Assembly (NCBI GenBank): GCA_933207985.1
Contig: OW240913.1
Span: 356,842,866 to 356,906,865 of the forward strand
Reading direction: 5' to 3'
Length of the DNA stretch: 64,000 bases
DNA from: Pelobates cultripes
Taxonomy: Eukaryota > Chordata > Amphibia > Anura > Pelobatidae
Both the position numbers and the translations under genes were made by a program. Below the pieces are notes generated by a model, which did no database searches, had not been told where the DNA came from, and saw only the letters and a program-made list of their open reading frames with translations. How positions within the stretch are numbered: the stretch's first letter is position 1; each line of letters begins with the position of its first letter. Shown one piece after another: positions 22,283-34,210 of the stretch.

Positions 22283-22462
22283 CAAAAATATTATTATTAT
22301 TATTACTACTATTATTGGCATTTATATAGCGCCAACTTATCCTGTAGCACTTCACAATATTATCAAGGTGGAAATTTACCAATACATCAGACAACTGCAA
22401 AATGTTACAGGAACAATAGGTTTAGGAGGACCCTGCTCAAACGAGCTTACAGTCTAGATTAG
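22283..22462 (-). mobile_element. LINE 3' tail fragment (inverted orientation)
   Basis: A TAT/TAC trinucleotide run, then GGCATTTATATAGCGCCAACTTATCCTGTAGCACTTCACAAT, ending GAGCTTACAGTCTAG. The same phrase in the other orientation is at 42030-42105, and a related tail is at 22866-23010. Confidence 0.65.
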
Positions 22463-22528
22463 GACAATATTGCTTCGCGGGGAAGCTTATCGATAAAAGT
22501 TGACTTTTATATATTTTGTATGTTTCAG

Positions 22529-22594
22529 TAGGACAAGAAGATTTAAAAGAGAATGAAGATACAGATGAAACTGATGTCACAATGGAGTCACAAG
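22529..22594 (+). CDS. MACROD2: Acidic tail exon, MACROD2-like, with tandem acceptor
   Basis: The exon lies between TGTTTCAG and CAAG|GTATTA and reads (V)GQEDLKENEDTDETDVT followed by MESQ. It is the best match to the remembered human MACROD2 tail, which has a GQE...ESQ segment in a similar place. The acceptor is CAGTAG, a NAGNAG site. Using the first AG adds one codon (Val); using the second starts at 22532. Both keep the frame, giving 66 or 63 bases, phase 1-1. Ten of the residues are Asp or Glu, so the segment is probably disordered. There is no catalytic residue here. A different acidic-tailed protein remains possible. Confidence 0.6.
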
Positions 22595-22865
22595 GTATTA
22601 AATATATGCCTGGACTAAGTGTTAAATGACCATTATTATTTTGATTCTAACATTTCACATTCTTTTATCAAAACCTGGCTACTCATCTTTTTATTACATT
22701 TATTTTTAGAATGCATCCACTAATGCATTATTGTTGTGTAACTATAGCAACATTTATATCTAATAACTTTTATATATTTTCGTATGTCTCTATGGTTTTT
22801 TGTGAATTCTTTCCAAGAAGCAGATGCTATTTTTTTTTCTCTTTTGGACATAATTTATTTTCCCC

Positions 22866-23010
22866 CTTTAGACTGTAAGCTCATTTGTGCGGGCTTTTAC
22901 CACCTCTATGTACAACCAGTTCTGTTGTAATTACTTGTTTGTTGGTTCTCTCATTGTACACTGCAGCGAAATATGTTGGAGCTGTATAACCAACAATAAT
23001 AATAACAAAT
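22866..23010 (+). mobile_element. LINE 3' tail fragment
   Basis: TTTAGACTGTAAGCTCATTTG ... ATTGTACACTGCAGCGAAAT ... AATAATAATAACAAAT. Matches in style the tail at 41945-42110. Confidence 0.65.
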
Positions 23011-23228
23011 TATAAAGCTAGTAGAATTGTTACATTGCCCTTGGCTCAGTAAAGTACACAAAGCAGCAAAATTTAGTCCCCTGATTCCAATTAATATTTT
23101 ACTTGAATCATAATAAGAATCCACAAAGCATGGCCATGAGTTAAAGAAGTTCTCTATTTTCCTTAAAATGGGGTGTATTTTGAAACACAAATTAAACTCA
23201 TCCATATTTCAATTAACATGTTTTCATA

Positions 23229-23726
23229 TTAAAGGAATATTGTAGGCATCGAAGCGTATGTAGCTAAATGAAGCAGTTTGAGTGTATAGATCATGCCCCT
23301 GCCGTCTCGTTCCTCAATTCTCTGCCATTGAGGAGTTAAATTACTTTTGTTTCTGTGTATGCAGCCATAAGCCCTCCCCTGGTTGAGTCACACAGCTTGC
23401 ATGAACCATTGTTCAGTTCTCAGTCAGATGTTAATTTGCTTGAGAAGTTTTTATCTCCTGCTCTGTAAATTGAACAGGAGGCAAACAATCTTCAGTTAAA
23501 CAGAATGTGCAACAAATGAAGTTTAAACAAAGACCTTACTTTACAGGAAGTGTTTAGGAAGGCTGTGCAAGTCACATGAAGGGAGGTGTGACTACAGCTG
23601 CATAAACAAAGTGATTTAACTCCTAAATAGCATAGAATTGAGCAGTGAGACTGCAGGGGCATGATCTGTACATCAAAACAGCTGTATTAAGCTAAAGTTG
23701 TTTTGGTGACTATAGTATCCCTTTAA
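23229..23726. mobile_element. TTAA-flanked miniature element
   Basis: TTAAAGGAATATTGTAGGCATC and GTGACTATAGTATCCCTTTAA with TTAA at each end. Stems include a CATGCCCCTGC/GCAGGGGCATG pair (about 23292 and 23653) and AATTCTCTGCCATTGAGGAGTTAAAT matched near 23610. Confidence 0.75.
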
Positions 23727-24804
23727 TTGCATGACCAGCTACTGTCTCAATAAATTAGTAACATTTTGACTTGACATATTTATTTTTCATATGGCTACAT
23801 AAACTATACTATTTAGTTAAATATACCAGTTGTTGATTTTTTGTTTGTTTGTTTTTTGTTTGTTTTTTGCATAAAATAAATTAATACATTTTTCCACAAT
23901 AGTGCACAAGATGATTATGTTAATTGGTTAAGCAATTTAAGCATGTAGCATTTGAGAACTGTTTTACTTTCATTGAATGAGTTCATACAATATATATATA
24001 ATTATAAATACTGTTAATATATATTTGTTTACTATTATATGTCTATTTATCTACTTATGTGTTTCAGATGGTATGGTATAAATTTTCTCTTTCTGCAAGC
24101 TAGTTATAGTGTAACCGGCTGAAACATTATGAAATAAAATAACTTCAAATTTTTGCATTTCCTTGCCATATAGCCAGAGCAATGTACAATTATAGGTGAC
24201 ACGAATAGGGGATTTTAATGGAATATACTGCACATGAGCTGGATTTAATCTTTTGATGTATATCTGGCTGGATCCATACAAGTTAATACTGGGAGACAGA
24301 TGATTACTTTTCATTTTGATCTGAGGTGTTGGATGTGAGAAGATAGACTATTCTATTATTCCTTAGAAATGTATCATATAATTATTATTTAGATCAGGCA
24401 GACACTACCCCTATCTTTATTAGGTTTTATCAAAAATGTATATTCTAGTCTAAGCATTTATTGTGAAAAATAAGGGTATGTAAGAGCCTAAATCATGACT
24501 GAAGCTAATGAAAGAATAATGTTGTGTCCTGTTGAAGATAACGAAAGAAGTATTACTAACAGAATACGCTGAATGTCTGCTTATTTAGAGCAAGCACTAA
24601 TGGAGGTTCGGTGGTACTTCCATATCAGATTACTTCCTGAGTTGGCAATGAGAGAACAATAATGCTCAACTAGGACGTTCGTAGACCTAACTTGGGTCCG
24701 ACGTTTTCAGTAGCAAAATATGATCACGCTTTTTCGTAACATATTCCTTTTAAAATGGATATCATTATAAAAATCATCATAACAATTTTCCTTAATTCTT
24801 TTAG

Positions 24805-24861
24805 GGCAAGATGATATAAACAGAGAGTCAACTTTAAACTCCCCGGTAGATGAAGTGAAAG
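24805..24861 (+). CDS. MACROD2: Tail exon, MACROD2-like (57 nt, phase 1-1)
   Basis: A strong pyrimidine tract (TTTTCCTTAATTCTTTTAG) precedes the exon and AAAG|GTACTG follows it. In phase 1 it reads GQDDINRESTLNSPVDEVK. The opening GQDD echoes the GQED opening of the previous exon, as expected if tail exons arose by exon duplication. The length is divisible by three, so skipping it does not break the frame. The next recognised exon is 23 kb away. The function of this segment alone cannot be stated; it is polar and probably unstructured. Confidence 0.55.
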
Positions 24862-27800
24862 GTACTGTGCATACATTGAAAGCTGTCCTCTACGTATCCA
24901 GCTGATGCTAGTCACAGTGATGAAAAGACTTTGGTCCTAGAGATTTTGTTGCACCAGAATTTTCTTTTGATGCTCAGTAACCCACTAGGGCTTTACAGTT
25001 AGTTATATACTAATAATTACAGGGGCCAAAGTTGCACATCACTGCTGTAGTCATTAAATATACTGGGATTTGGAATAAAAGGCAGCAAACATATATTTAC
25101 ACATTTTAAACATAGTGATAACATGTTGGCGTTGTATAAATTATTGTAATTGATAGAAGTCTGTCTTCTTAATTGCTATTATTAGGGTGTCACTTGTTGA
25201 GTATTGTGAATAAATAGATATTATACAGTGTTTCAATATCATATACTCTATAGGGATTCCTAATGAAAGTCTCTTTACGCTATTGGTTTTATGAGAAACC
25301 TATAACAAATCCAAACTATGTTTAGCCCATACAGTATATAATATAATAAGCAACAACAATATTAAACATGTACTTTTTCCAATTACTATACTGAAGCTCT
25401 CAAGATTACCATAGCCACCCTAGTTCATTGTACACCATTCCATCCACATACTTTAAAAAGTCAAGAATCAGGTTGGCCTGCCATGATTTTGGGACCCTAA
25501 CGCATCATTGCCATTCCCCTATTTTCCAACCTCGTATCCTCATATCTCCCCTATATTATTGCCAAACCTAGGTATGAAATGAACTACAGCTTGCAACACT
25601 CAGAGGAGTAACAGACCAGCCATCACTGTCCTAGGACACACAATGACAGATTTACAGCAAAGGACAATGGCGGAAAATGATCCTATCGCCTTTGAAATTA
25701 GGTTCAAACTATGCAAATACTAACCAGACATATATTTGTGTCTTGTAGCTGATGACATATAGAGAAAAAAAAAACAGATGCCCGTTTGTATCTCTGTTAA
25801 AATCCAAGTGTTTTTATTCTGCCAAGTAGAGTATTAAGCACCATATATGCAAAAAAGCACAACGGTAATGAAGAGCTAAAATAAATTACAACTTAACATA
25901 TATAAATATAGATTTAGAATTTTCAGAATTCAGAATTTTACTGCTCTTCTGTTGTTCCCTGTACTGGTCACATCTCACATCTCTTGATCTAGCAGGCTCC
26001 TGCAAAAGACATTGAAAACCCTCTTAAATATTTGTATTGGTCTATGTTTTACACTGTTAAGTGTCCTGGTTTTAAGTTGAAACATTAGCCTATCAGGAGT
26101 TTTTTTTTTTTGTACAAATTATTTTGGGCAAAATTTTTCAAATCTAGGTTGATGACTCACAAAACACAATGTAAAGAATATATGACCTACATAGACACCA
26201 CCAGAAAATGATTGGCTCCGGGGTCTGTATAAGAATCTGTCCCCTCCATAAAACGCTCTTCAATAATTCCCTACAGCCATACTCTTCTTAATTATCAGTC
26301 ATCTACCCCCTTTACCATTTTGCACCTCTCCACTCCACAGGTAAATCCCAACCCCATCATAGATCCACAAGCGTATTCCACTTAAACCCACAACCATGCA
26401 CCCAATATATCTTATGCTGATTGTCAAGAGTAACCGAGTTAGCATTGTAGAGGATTTCACTGCACAATCTGAAAACCTAATGTAGTTATGTAAAATCATA
26501 CAAATGCCAGTGCTAGCGTTTCTTGTATTTATCAGCCTTTGTGCCCATAAATTTATTATGAAGCTGGAACAAAGAGTACATTTTACATCACTGGCATGCC
26601 CCAGGCTGGCTCCAACCCCGTTCTATTCAGATGGTAGTCTACAAATCTAAAAATCATACTATATGTGTCTGTAAGTACAGTTTGTGTTTGATGCATTGTA
26701 ACAAAAAAACTAAAACAAACAAAAAAAACACCCAAAGAGATACAGTTGGCAACTGCACTACTGGCTTCTAATTGGGGTTCATTTGGCAGTTCGGTTGCCC
26801 AAGTGATAAGTACCTTATAAGTGACGTCACAGTGGTAAAGTGATTATCTTGGCCTCCGATACATACAATTATAGAATTTGTAAGTTTACCCAATTATTGA
26901 ATAACTTGAAATACAATCCGCTATGTCTCATTAATAATTTTCAGTTTCACAGACCTGCTGCATATTAGTTGTGGTTTCAAACAAATCCACAGATGGCTTG
27001 TTTTTAGCAAGCCAGTCTGATGCTAAATGCGTTGACCTCGAGTAAAATGCTTTGTCAAACTCACTGATATGTGCTTAATTGTTAATCCACGTTAACTATA
27101 CTGACAACTCAATATGACACACAGGTCATTGTGACATTTCTCGCTTTCACTCTAGTTTCTAAAATATTCTCGTTTGTCATTTTTATCCAAATTGGTCTTT
27201 GTTTATTGTAATTAATTTATATTTTGAATCCAACCCATATTGTTACTGCTGTGCTTTATTTAAAGTTCTTGAATTAAATTTAGGTAAATTATTTTAATAT
27301 GCCACAACTGCAGAATTACTTTGCAGCTCCATTATTCTCTAATTGCTATTTCCTTGTTTCCTGTTTTATTGTCCTATTAACAAAGAATTAACATTTTGCT
27401 GTTTGATGCAAAACGTGTACGTTCTGTAATATCTACGAGGCTATGATCCTCAAATGGACTACTGTGAAATGTCCTCGTAGACAGCTGAAGGAAGATGTTA
27501 TCAAAAGTGTATTTCATTATGGCAATTAAGGAAAAACAATTTTAGATTTCGCTATTTATAATAAACACATCTGTCTTTTTGTGAGGAGCATAGCGAATGT
27601 AATCGTTACTTTTCAAGAGATAATTACTGAAATTCTAACGAAATTTGAATCAGAAATGAATTATGTGACACTGTTTTAAGAATAAGCAAAATGCTACAGA
27701 ATAATGTTAAAAATGAAAGATTAAGCTATCTTGATTATATAACATAGCGTTAACATCATGCATTAAAGGGGCAGTTATCATTTAAACAGCAATGACAATT

Positions 27801-28600
27801 ATATGTGGGAATAAGAATTCCAAGACTGTCTTGCAAAGTAATAAATCAGAAAATAAAGAATGAGAAAATGCTGTTATCTTCACTAACTCCATTGAAAATT
27901 TAATTTAATTTTAAAGTGTTTGTAGTTAGTGCATGGCTTTATTGTCTCAATGTACATGGATGCCACATATTTTTTTATGGAATGGGAACCTACTTAACTT
28001 AATAAAAATGTGTGACTTCCTTTCATGTTGATACACTGCTTTATGACTATATTGTGCATAAATGTCCAACATCCATTAATACCCATGGTGATATTAGTAA
28101 TGCCCATCTACGTTCTGCCAGTACAATGCTGCTTTCTGATGTCTGATTTGACTGAATTGCTTGATTAAATTATAACCAGTATGAGAAACATTTAAAAAAG
28201 TTTCAACAATATTACAAAACCTTGTCAGTGTTTAATATATTCCCCACCCACCATGTAATTGTCAAGGGTTGGTTTAATTTTGAATTGCTTTGAAATAAAA
28301 ATGTCCACATAGTGCTTAGTATAAATGAAATATTTTCTTATGATTCTGTTAGCTGTGTTAGCACATAGGAACAGCAATGGAGATAGACACAATTCTATAA
28401 AGGTATTTACTGCTAGGAGGGGGAGTGGAAGGTGTGTATGGATAAAGCAAACATTTGTTGTATACAACTGAAAAATATGACAATGGATACCAAAGCACTA
28501 ACTGAGTATACAGCTGTATATGTAGAAGAAAGCGTACATGTAATAGTGTAATATTGTTAAACCACATGCATAGTAAGGTAATTTGATACTCTCAAAGTAT
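24862..28600. other. Intron sequence, no clear feature
   Basis: After the 24805-24861 exon I see AT-rich sequence with short A- and T-runs. There is a lone TTAAAGG-type terminus near 27770. No further exon with both good splice sites and matching phase was found. Confidence 0.4.
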
Positions 28601-29060
28601 ATAGGTGCGATAGAACATTTTAGGGTACCTACCCCGATATGGTGGGGGGCTAGAGAGACCCACATGAACAGTAGCCCAAGTTGTTAGTTGCTGTAATAGT
28701 TCACAGAAACTCCAGGACTGCTCAACCACATATATTTATTAGTAAAGCAGTATAACAAGACGTTAAATAAAATATAAATAAAATCTTTTTGAGCAAAGAA
28801 TTTCTTCTGATACAGACTTTTGTTTTGGGGCCAAAAATAACATAAATATAAATGACAAAACAAGTCACGGTAAAAAAAAAAACTTCCCAAATCCTCCTGT
28901 CAGAGTTGCCTTTTAAATAGGGCTAAACCCTCTGGTTCATTGGTGTTCTTGTGGGCGTGTCCCTAATCCATTCCCTATTTCATTCTGATTAGCCCATATG
29001 AACCTCTCTTCTAATTAGGTGTCTACATTCCTCCATCTGGATCGTATCATTTCTCTCCTC
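28600..29060. other. Repeat-like stretch, class unknown
   Basis: Compositionally unlike its flanks, with a purine-rich A/G tract following at 29190-29275. No terminal repeats or frames recognised. Confidence 0.2.
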
Positions 29061-30112
29061 CTCACTTGCCGATCACGTATGTGTTCCAAATGACATGAAT
29101 GTATGTGTTCCATGCCAATGTTTGCTTACCCCTTGTATGAATGTATTCCACCAAGTCCATTTATATAAAAGAAAAATATTAACCCAGAGGAAAACAGACA
29201 AATAAAGGATAGAAAAAGAAAAGAAAAAAGAAAAAGCAGTATTCATGTCCCTAAAAAATAATGTAAAAAAAAAAAGAAAAACAACATTCGTTATCATAAA
29301 TATTAATTTTTGTGAAATATCAATTGCCTAAACAAAAAAAATGGCAGCAACCATTCATTTCTCTACATTTACAGAAACGATTAATATTTTAGCCAATTGT
29401 TATCAGTGCTAAAGTGCCACTTAATGCCCTTATCTAAAAAAACATTCTAAATGTGTACTTTAATAATTGTATAAGTGCATTTCAACCCTAAAGAGCATAA
29501 AATTATCTATTTTCAATTTTTTTTTCAATAATGATATTAAGTGCATTCCAGTTCCAAAGTGCTTTAATTATATTAATCAAGAACAGCTTCCAATTAGAAA
29601 TTTAAGCTTATGTAAAGTGCACTACTATTATAAAGTGCAAATTAATATCAGGAGTTTATTCAATTATATTAGAATGTGTGATTAAATGTCATATTATATA
29701 TTAATAGTGACTCAGTTCCCATATGGCTTTTTTATTGAAAATTGTACATGGATTCCTATTTGTATACATCAGTGTTATAAATTACATAAAACAAACCAGA
29801 TCTATGTCTGGGTCCAACGGCTCTTAGTTATTTCATTTATGTATGAATTGGCCTGACAGCCTATCATCCTTTCCACTTGTAGAGCCCCTGTTGACTTCAG
29901 TCCTGTTTTAGACACGCGAACATTTTACTCTTGTCAAAAAGTGAGAATAAGTATAAAAAATGATGTGTAAATGACCATATGATTATGTGCAACTTGTACT
30001 ATTTAAAAGAAAGAAAAGAAAAGAGGATTGCACTCAATCATCAAAACCACAGAGTGCTAACTAAGCATGGGTCAGCATATCCCATAAGAGCAAGTATAAA
30101 CAATAAAACATA

Positions 30113-30248
30113 TCAGGCACTCACAGTGGCCGATGTAAGCAAGTTTATTAGACACCGCAACGTTTCGACCTGTATCGAGGTCTTTTTCAAGCTCGAAACG
30201 TTGCGGTGTACAATAAACCTGCTTAAATCTGCCACTGTGAGTGCCTGA
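30113..30248. repeat. Inverted repeat with CAACGTTTCGACC arms
   Basis: TCAGGCACTCACAGTGGC ... GACACCGCAACGTTTCGACC is mirrored by CGAAACGTTGCGGTGTAC ... GCCACTGTGAGTGCCTGA. Arms are about 60 bases. AACGTTTCG-type ends accompany Penelope-like elements in many vertebrates, so this may be a head-to-head remnant of two such ends; that is inference. Confidence 0.7.
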
Positions 30249-30249
30249 G

Positions 30250-31980
30250 ATTTTTTCATTTCAACTTTTACTATTTAGCAATTATTTAAACCTTTTTCTA
30301 GAAACCTTGAAAAAAAATGTATCACTGGTATGAAAATAATTATACACGTATCAAGGGGGAGCGCACCCAAGGATATCCTTTATCAATTTTTTTATATTAA
30401 TAAAAGATAAATGATTTTTTTTTTATTAATACACATTTACTATTTTTATTAAACAAATACTATTTCATTTTTTTTAACAATTACACTATGAGGAAAAATA
30501 CAAAAGAGTGTTACAATCTGCACGCTGAGGGTTGAATAACTGGGCAGGTGTACACAATAACAGAGGAACACAACACACATTTACTGCTCCACGCTAAACA
30601 TGGGAAGAGGCAGGGACAAAACTTTATTGTACCATGGACAAAGTACACATGGAGGGCACTTTAGAATTATATACCCAACAAAGAGAAACATTTAATTTTT
30701 ATTGTCTCAGCGTTTTGTCCTAGGCATTCCATAGAGAGATAGCAAGTCCTAAGGATAAAAACAATTTTTTATGAGCTTCATCTGGGCACTCCTGAAACAC
30801 CCCTTGCACGTTATACAATTAGAAGTGTTCACTGTAACCTATTTAGACTCTTGAAGATTATTGAAGAGTAACTATATTATGCATACATTTCTAGTTAGAA
30901 GACATCTAATATAAATGGTCATATTATGCTTGTTTTTTTAACGTGCTATCCCTGTGCTATTAAAGCAATCATGTACCTCTGCTCTGCCTCTCAATTGTTC
31001 CTTGTGTTAAGCCAGTAACAGATGGTCAGATGGTTTTTCACCTTTTCAAGACTTTCGTATTATTCCCATTTCATCAAGGATATCTCTGCCAAGTGTGATT
31101 AGCTTAAAGCTTGGACACCTTCAAGGGAGATCAATAATAGGTCTTAGTATTTTCAATGAAGATTTTTAAACTTTAAAAATAAGATATTTTGCAGTTAAAG
31201 CAAAATCACTGACCAAAACGTAACTAGTTTGTTTAAGTATTTGAAATTCTTCAGTAATAGAATTGAATAAGAGGACTTTAAAATATCTTTATTTTTTGAT
31301 TCGGTCTATTTATAGGATTATGTTTCACCGAAGTCTCTTACCTTTCCTAGAAGAAAGACCTCTCCGAATTTTAATTAATTTCAGTTTTTATGTTCTCTGT
31401 AGACCATCTTGAAGATCTGGCATCCTATTACAATTGCTAAAAAAAAACACAGTGAGAACTTTCCAATTTTTATATTGTGTTTTTAAAAGGTTTGAATTTT
31501 AGTCTTCTATTTTTCCATAAATCAGTTAATGTAAATATAGTGCAAAAACATTTTAAAGAAAGCACTATTCTATTTCACAAGAAAAAGCACATTTGCTTCA
31601 CTGTAGAGTTGGAACGCTATTATTAGCAATATTCTTCAACTAAGAATGTGCCTTGATTGTTGCATTTGTTAGATCACAGCCAATAAATGATTATTCTAAA
31701 TACATTTTGAAACAATTGAAAATTGCCGCACATGGTATGAATAGGGGAGCAGGGAGAATACATGGGGAATAAACATTTTTGGTAGATGGTAGGTCTAACA
31801 GGTAATCCCACTGACATGTATTTTAGATTAGTTAGAAAAAGAAACCTTGTTAATATTTAAAGGGTTAAACCCAGTCTCTGTTCATGTCATTGTAGTAGAA
31901 GACATGGTGACGTATAATGAGAGCACCTCGGCAATCTTTGCATTGATAGCTTCTATTTAACTGCTTAAATAGCTCCAATG
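30250..31980. other. No supported gene
   Basis: AT-rich sequence. A patch at about 30500-30680 (ACTGGGCAGGTGTACAC) looks repeat-derived, but I cannot class it. Confidence 0.35.
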
Positions 31981-31988
31981 TATTCTTT

Positions 31989-32234
31989 TCAAAGGAAGAC
32001 ATTTACAAATACAAATAGGCCAAATTCTATCATTGCAATTGTTAATAAATGATAAAATATCGGCTGCCTTGCTATTGTGTTACAACTTCTAGAGAATTTC
32101 TGCATGTCAATCAGACATCTGGAGTGCTTTCTAACTTGCTGGCAATAGCAGTTTTGTGCAACTTTTGCATTTAGGATCATCACACACAGCAAGCACAGCA
32201 TACAAACACCAGGCATCTTGGACAGGGTGCTCAT
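31989..32234 (-). CDS. Small ORF with signal-peptide-like start, unconfirmed
   Basis: The minus frame begins MSTLSKMPGVCMLCLLCVMI, a positively charged start then a hydrophobic core. A plausible cleavage region (NAKVAQ) follows, then a cysteine-containing stretch (CYCQQVRKHSRC). It ends 81 residues in with a hydrophobic tail. I do not recognise a family. It lies inside the 23-kb intron on the opposite strand. It could be the first exon of a small secreted protein, or chance; no clear donor site was found. Confidence 0.2.
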   Translation of the reverse strand: MSTLSKMPGVCMLCLLCVMILNAKVAQNCYCQQVRKHSRCLIDMQKFSRSCNTIARQPIFYHLLTIAMIEFGLFVFVNVFL

Positions 32235-32680
32235 GGCTTGGCAAGAGTCCTGCTGCCTGGCTCTCTGATAATTTAACTCTCTAGCTCCCTAATAGAAAGA
32301 AGAAACATGATGTGGTTCTATTTTTTCCTCTGCACTCACTAGAAGGAAACGTTAGAGATAAAAATCCACAAGCCACTCTCTTGGGAATGTATGCACTATC
32401 AAATTGAGTGCTACAAGTTGCGTTCCCCTGCTGGGCTACAACTCCTATCATGCTCAGTGAGATTCTGACTCAGGCTGGTAAGAGTTAAAATATACATCCG
32501 ATGAAATATGATACCAAGACAACCACTTACTGGACAGATTTTGTGGAATATAACTCCAATCGAACTCATCCATTGATAGACTGAAATAGGGAAGCATTTT
32601 AGTACACAGAACTTTATATAGCAATTGCAATAGACACATAAATATAAATATAAATATAATACTTGCAAAAATGGCACTTA

Positions 32681-32985
32681 TACAGGGTGGGCGATAATTC
32701 AGAGTAGGGTTTGAGGAGTCAACATTTTTTTATTAACGAACCAAATTCAATGATTTTACATACAATGCATGCTTAACTTATGGAGATTTGTTGGACTAGG
32801 TACAGAAAATGACATCTTTAAAATGAGCTCCATTTGCCGTGCTCTTTCAATTTCATTGTTTATAACATTAGTTAATGTTTGAGGCGTTAGCACTCACATT
32901 TCTGCACAGATATTCTCTGTGAGCTGCTCAAGTGTACAAGGTTTTGTTTAACTACACCCGCTCCTTCAGATATCCCGAGCGGAAA
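32681..32985. mobile_element. Mariner/Tc1-type end fragment
   Basis: Starts TACAGGGTGGGCGATAATTC, a typical IS630/Tc1/mariner-style terminus with a TA at the edge. It continues through a region with transposase-like composition. It is truncated at about 32985, so no second end is visible. Confidence 0.45.
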
Positions 32986-33049
32986 GGTCGTGCAAATGTG
33001 GCGAAGAGGGGCAAAATTTACTAATACTAAGTCATTTTTACTTAGTATT

Positions 33050-33340
33050 TGTAAATTTGGCTGAAAGACCAATTTAGGTCTTTCAGCCTTTTGGTAGATA
33101 ACTCCCTAATACCGTGGGAATTAGGGAGTTATCTACTAAGCGGCTGCAAAAGAAGTCCCGAAGTTCCAAAGTCCCAAAATTCCGAAATGCCGAAGTTCAG
33201 AAATTCCGAAGTTCCGAAGTGTCGAAGTGGCGAAGTTGCCGAATATCCGAAGTGTCGAAGTGCCGAAGTTCTGAAGTCTTGAAGTGACGAATTGCCGAAG
33301 TCCCGAATGCGAAAGTCCCGAATTTTGGAATGCCGAACCA
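33050..33340. repeat. Two hairpins followed by a CCGAAGT minisatellite
   Basis: GGCTGAAAGACC/GGTCTTTCAGCC (about 33059-33088) and TAGATAACTCCCTAAT/ATTAGGGAGTTATCTA (about 33095-33138) are clean stems. From 33153 to 33340 come about 20 copies of a 8-10-base unit CCGAAGTTC / CCGAAGTG. Confidence 0.85.
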
Positions 33341-34210
33341 AAAATGTTCCCCATGCACATGCCTAATGATTTGCTCTTTAAGTTATAGTTCTGACTTATA
33401 ACAAGTGATGGCTTAAATGAATAAAATATGTACCACAGACTATGTTTCCAGTGTTTCTGAATAGGGAGTTCTATCGTAACTAACACCGTAATTTAGTATC
33501 AATAAGTAATATTTATATCTGCTATTAATGAACAACTTGCATACAGATATTTCTCCTATACTGGATACATGTGAATTATATTGATATTAAGCTAATGGAA
33601 AAAGGCTTCTGTAACAGTTCTATAACAGCCATTTTATCTTGGTCACCTATATAATCACTTAAAACTCCCATAATGCATTTGGTCCTAATATTGTCCTACA
33701 TATTTTAATATTTAATTTGTTTTAAGGCAATGAAAATTTTTGCATGTAATTTCTATGTCTCTGTTTCTTTTGTTCATCGTTCCTTTTTGTCTAAGATAAA
33801 ATTTATCTTATTATGTAGCTGGACATTACATTCAGCTTCCAAAAGCACCACTTATTCTCTTTTATTCAACATAAAGTATTATACTGACATTTACTCAATT
33901 GAGGTTAATCATAATGAGACAATTCTGACAATTTTCTTTCATAAAGAAGAACAGGATTGATATGTCAGCGGGTTACTCTTAGTATATTTCCACTCACCAG
34001 GCATGTCCACTTTCTTCAAATCTTTTTCAACTTTCTGATTTTAAAGTCACATTTGTGAAAAGACGCGTTTCACTAATCAAATATGTGGTTTTTCAATTAC
34101 TTAACAGCCTGAATGGTATTATAAATTCACAATGATTGCCTAATGCCTAAAAACTATACAGAATTTTATATTTAATTTCTGTTAAATCTATTCCATGGGA
34201 AAGAAAGCAT

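Noticed and set aside
24057..24076. Exon beginning at TGTGTTTCAG|ATG
   Set aside because: The only nearby donor (GTATGG) would leave a three-base exon, and no supporting frame follows.
33091..33486. Frames on both strands through the CCGAAG array (SEVPKC, RHFG repeats)
   Set aside because: Simple-repeat translation with no conserved domain.
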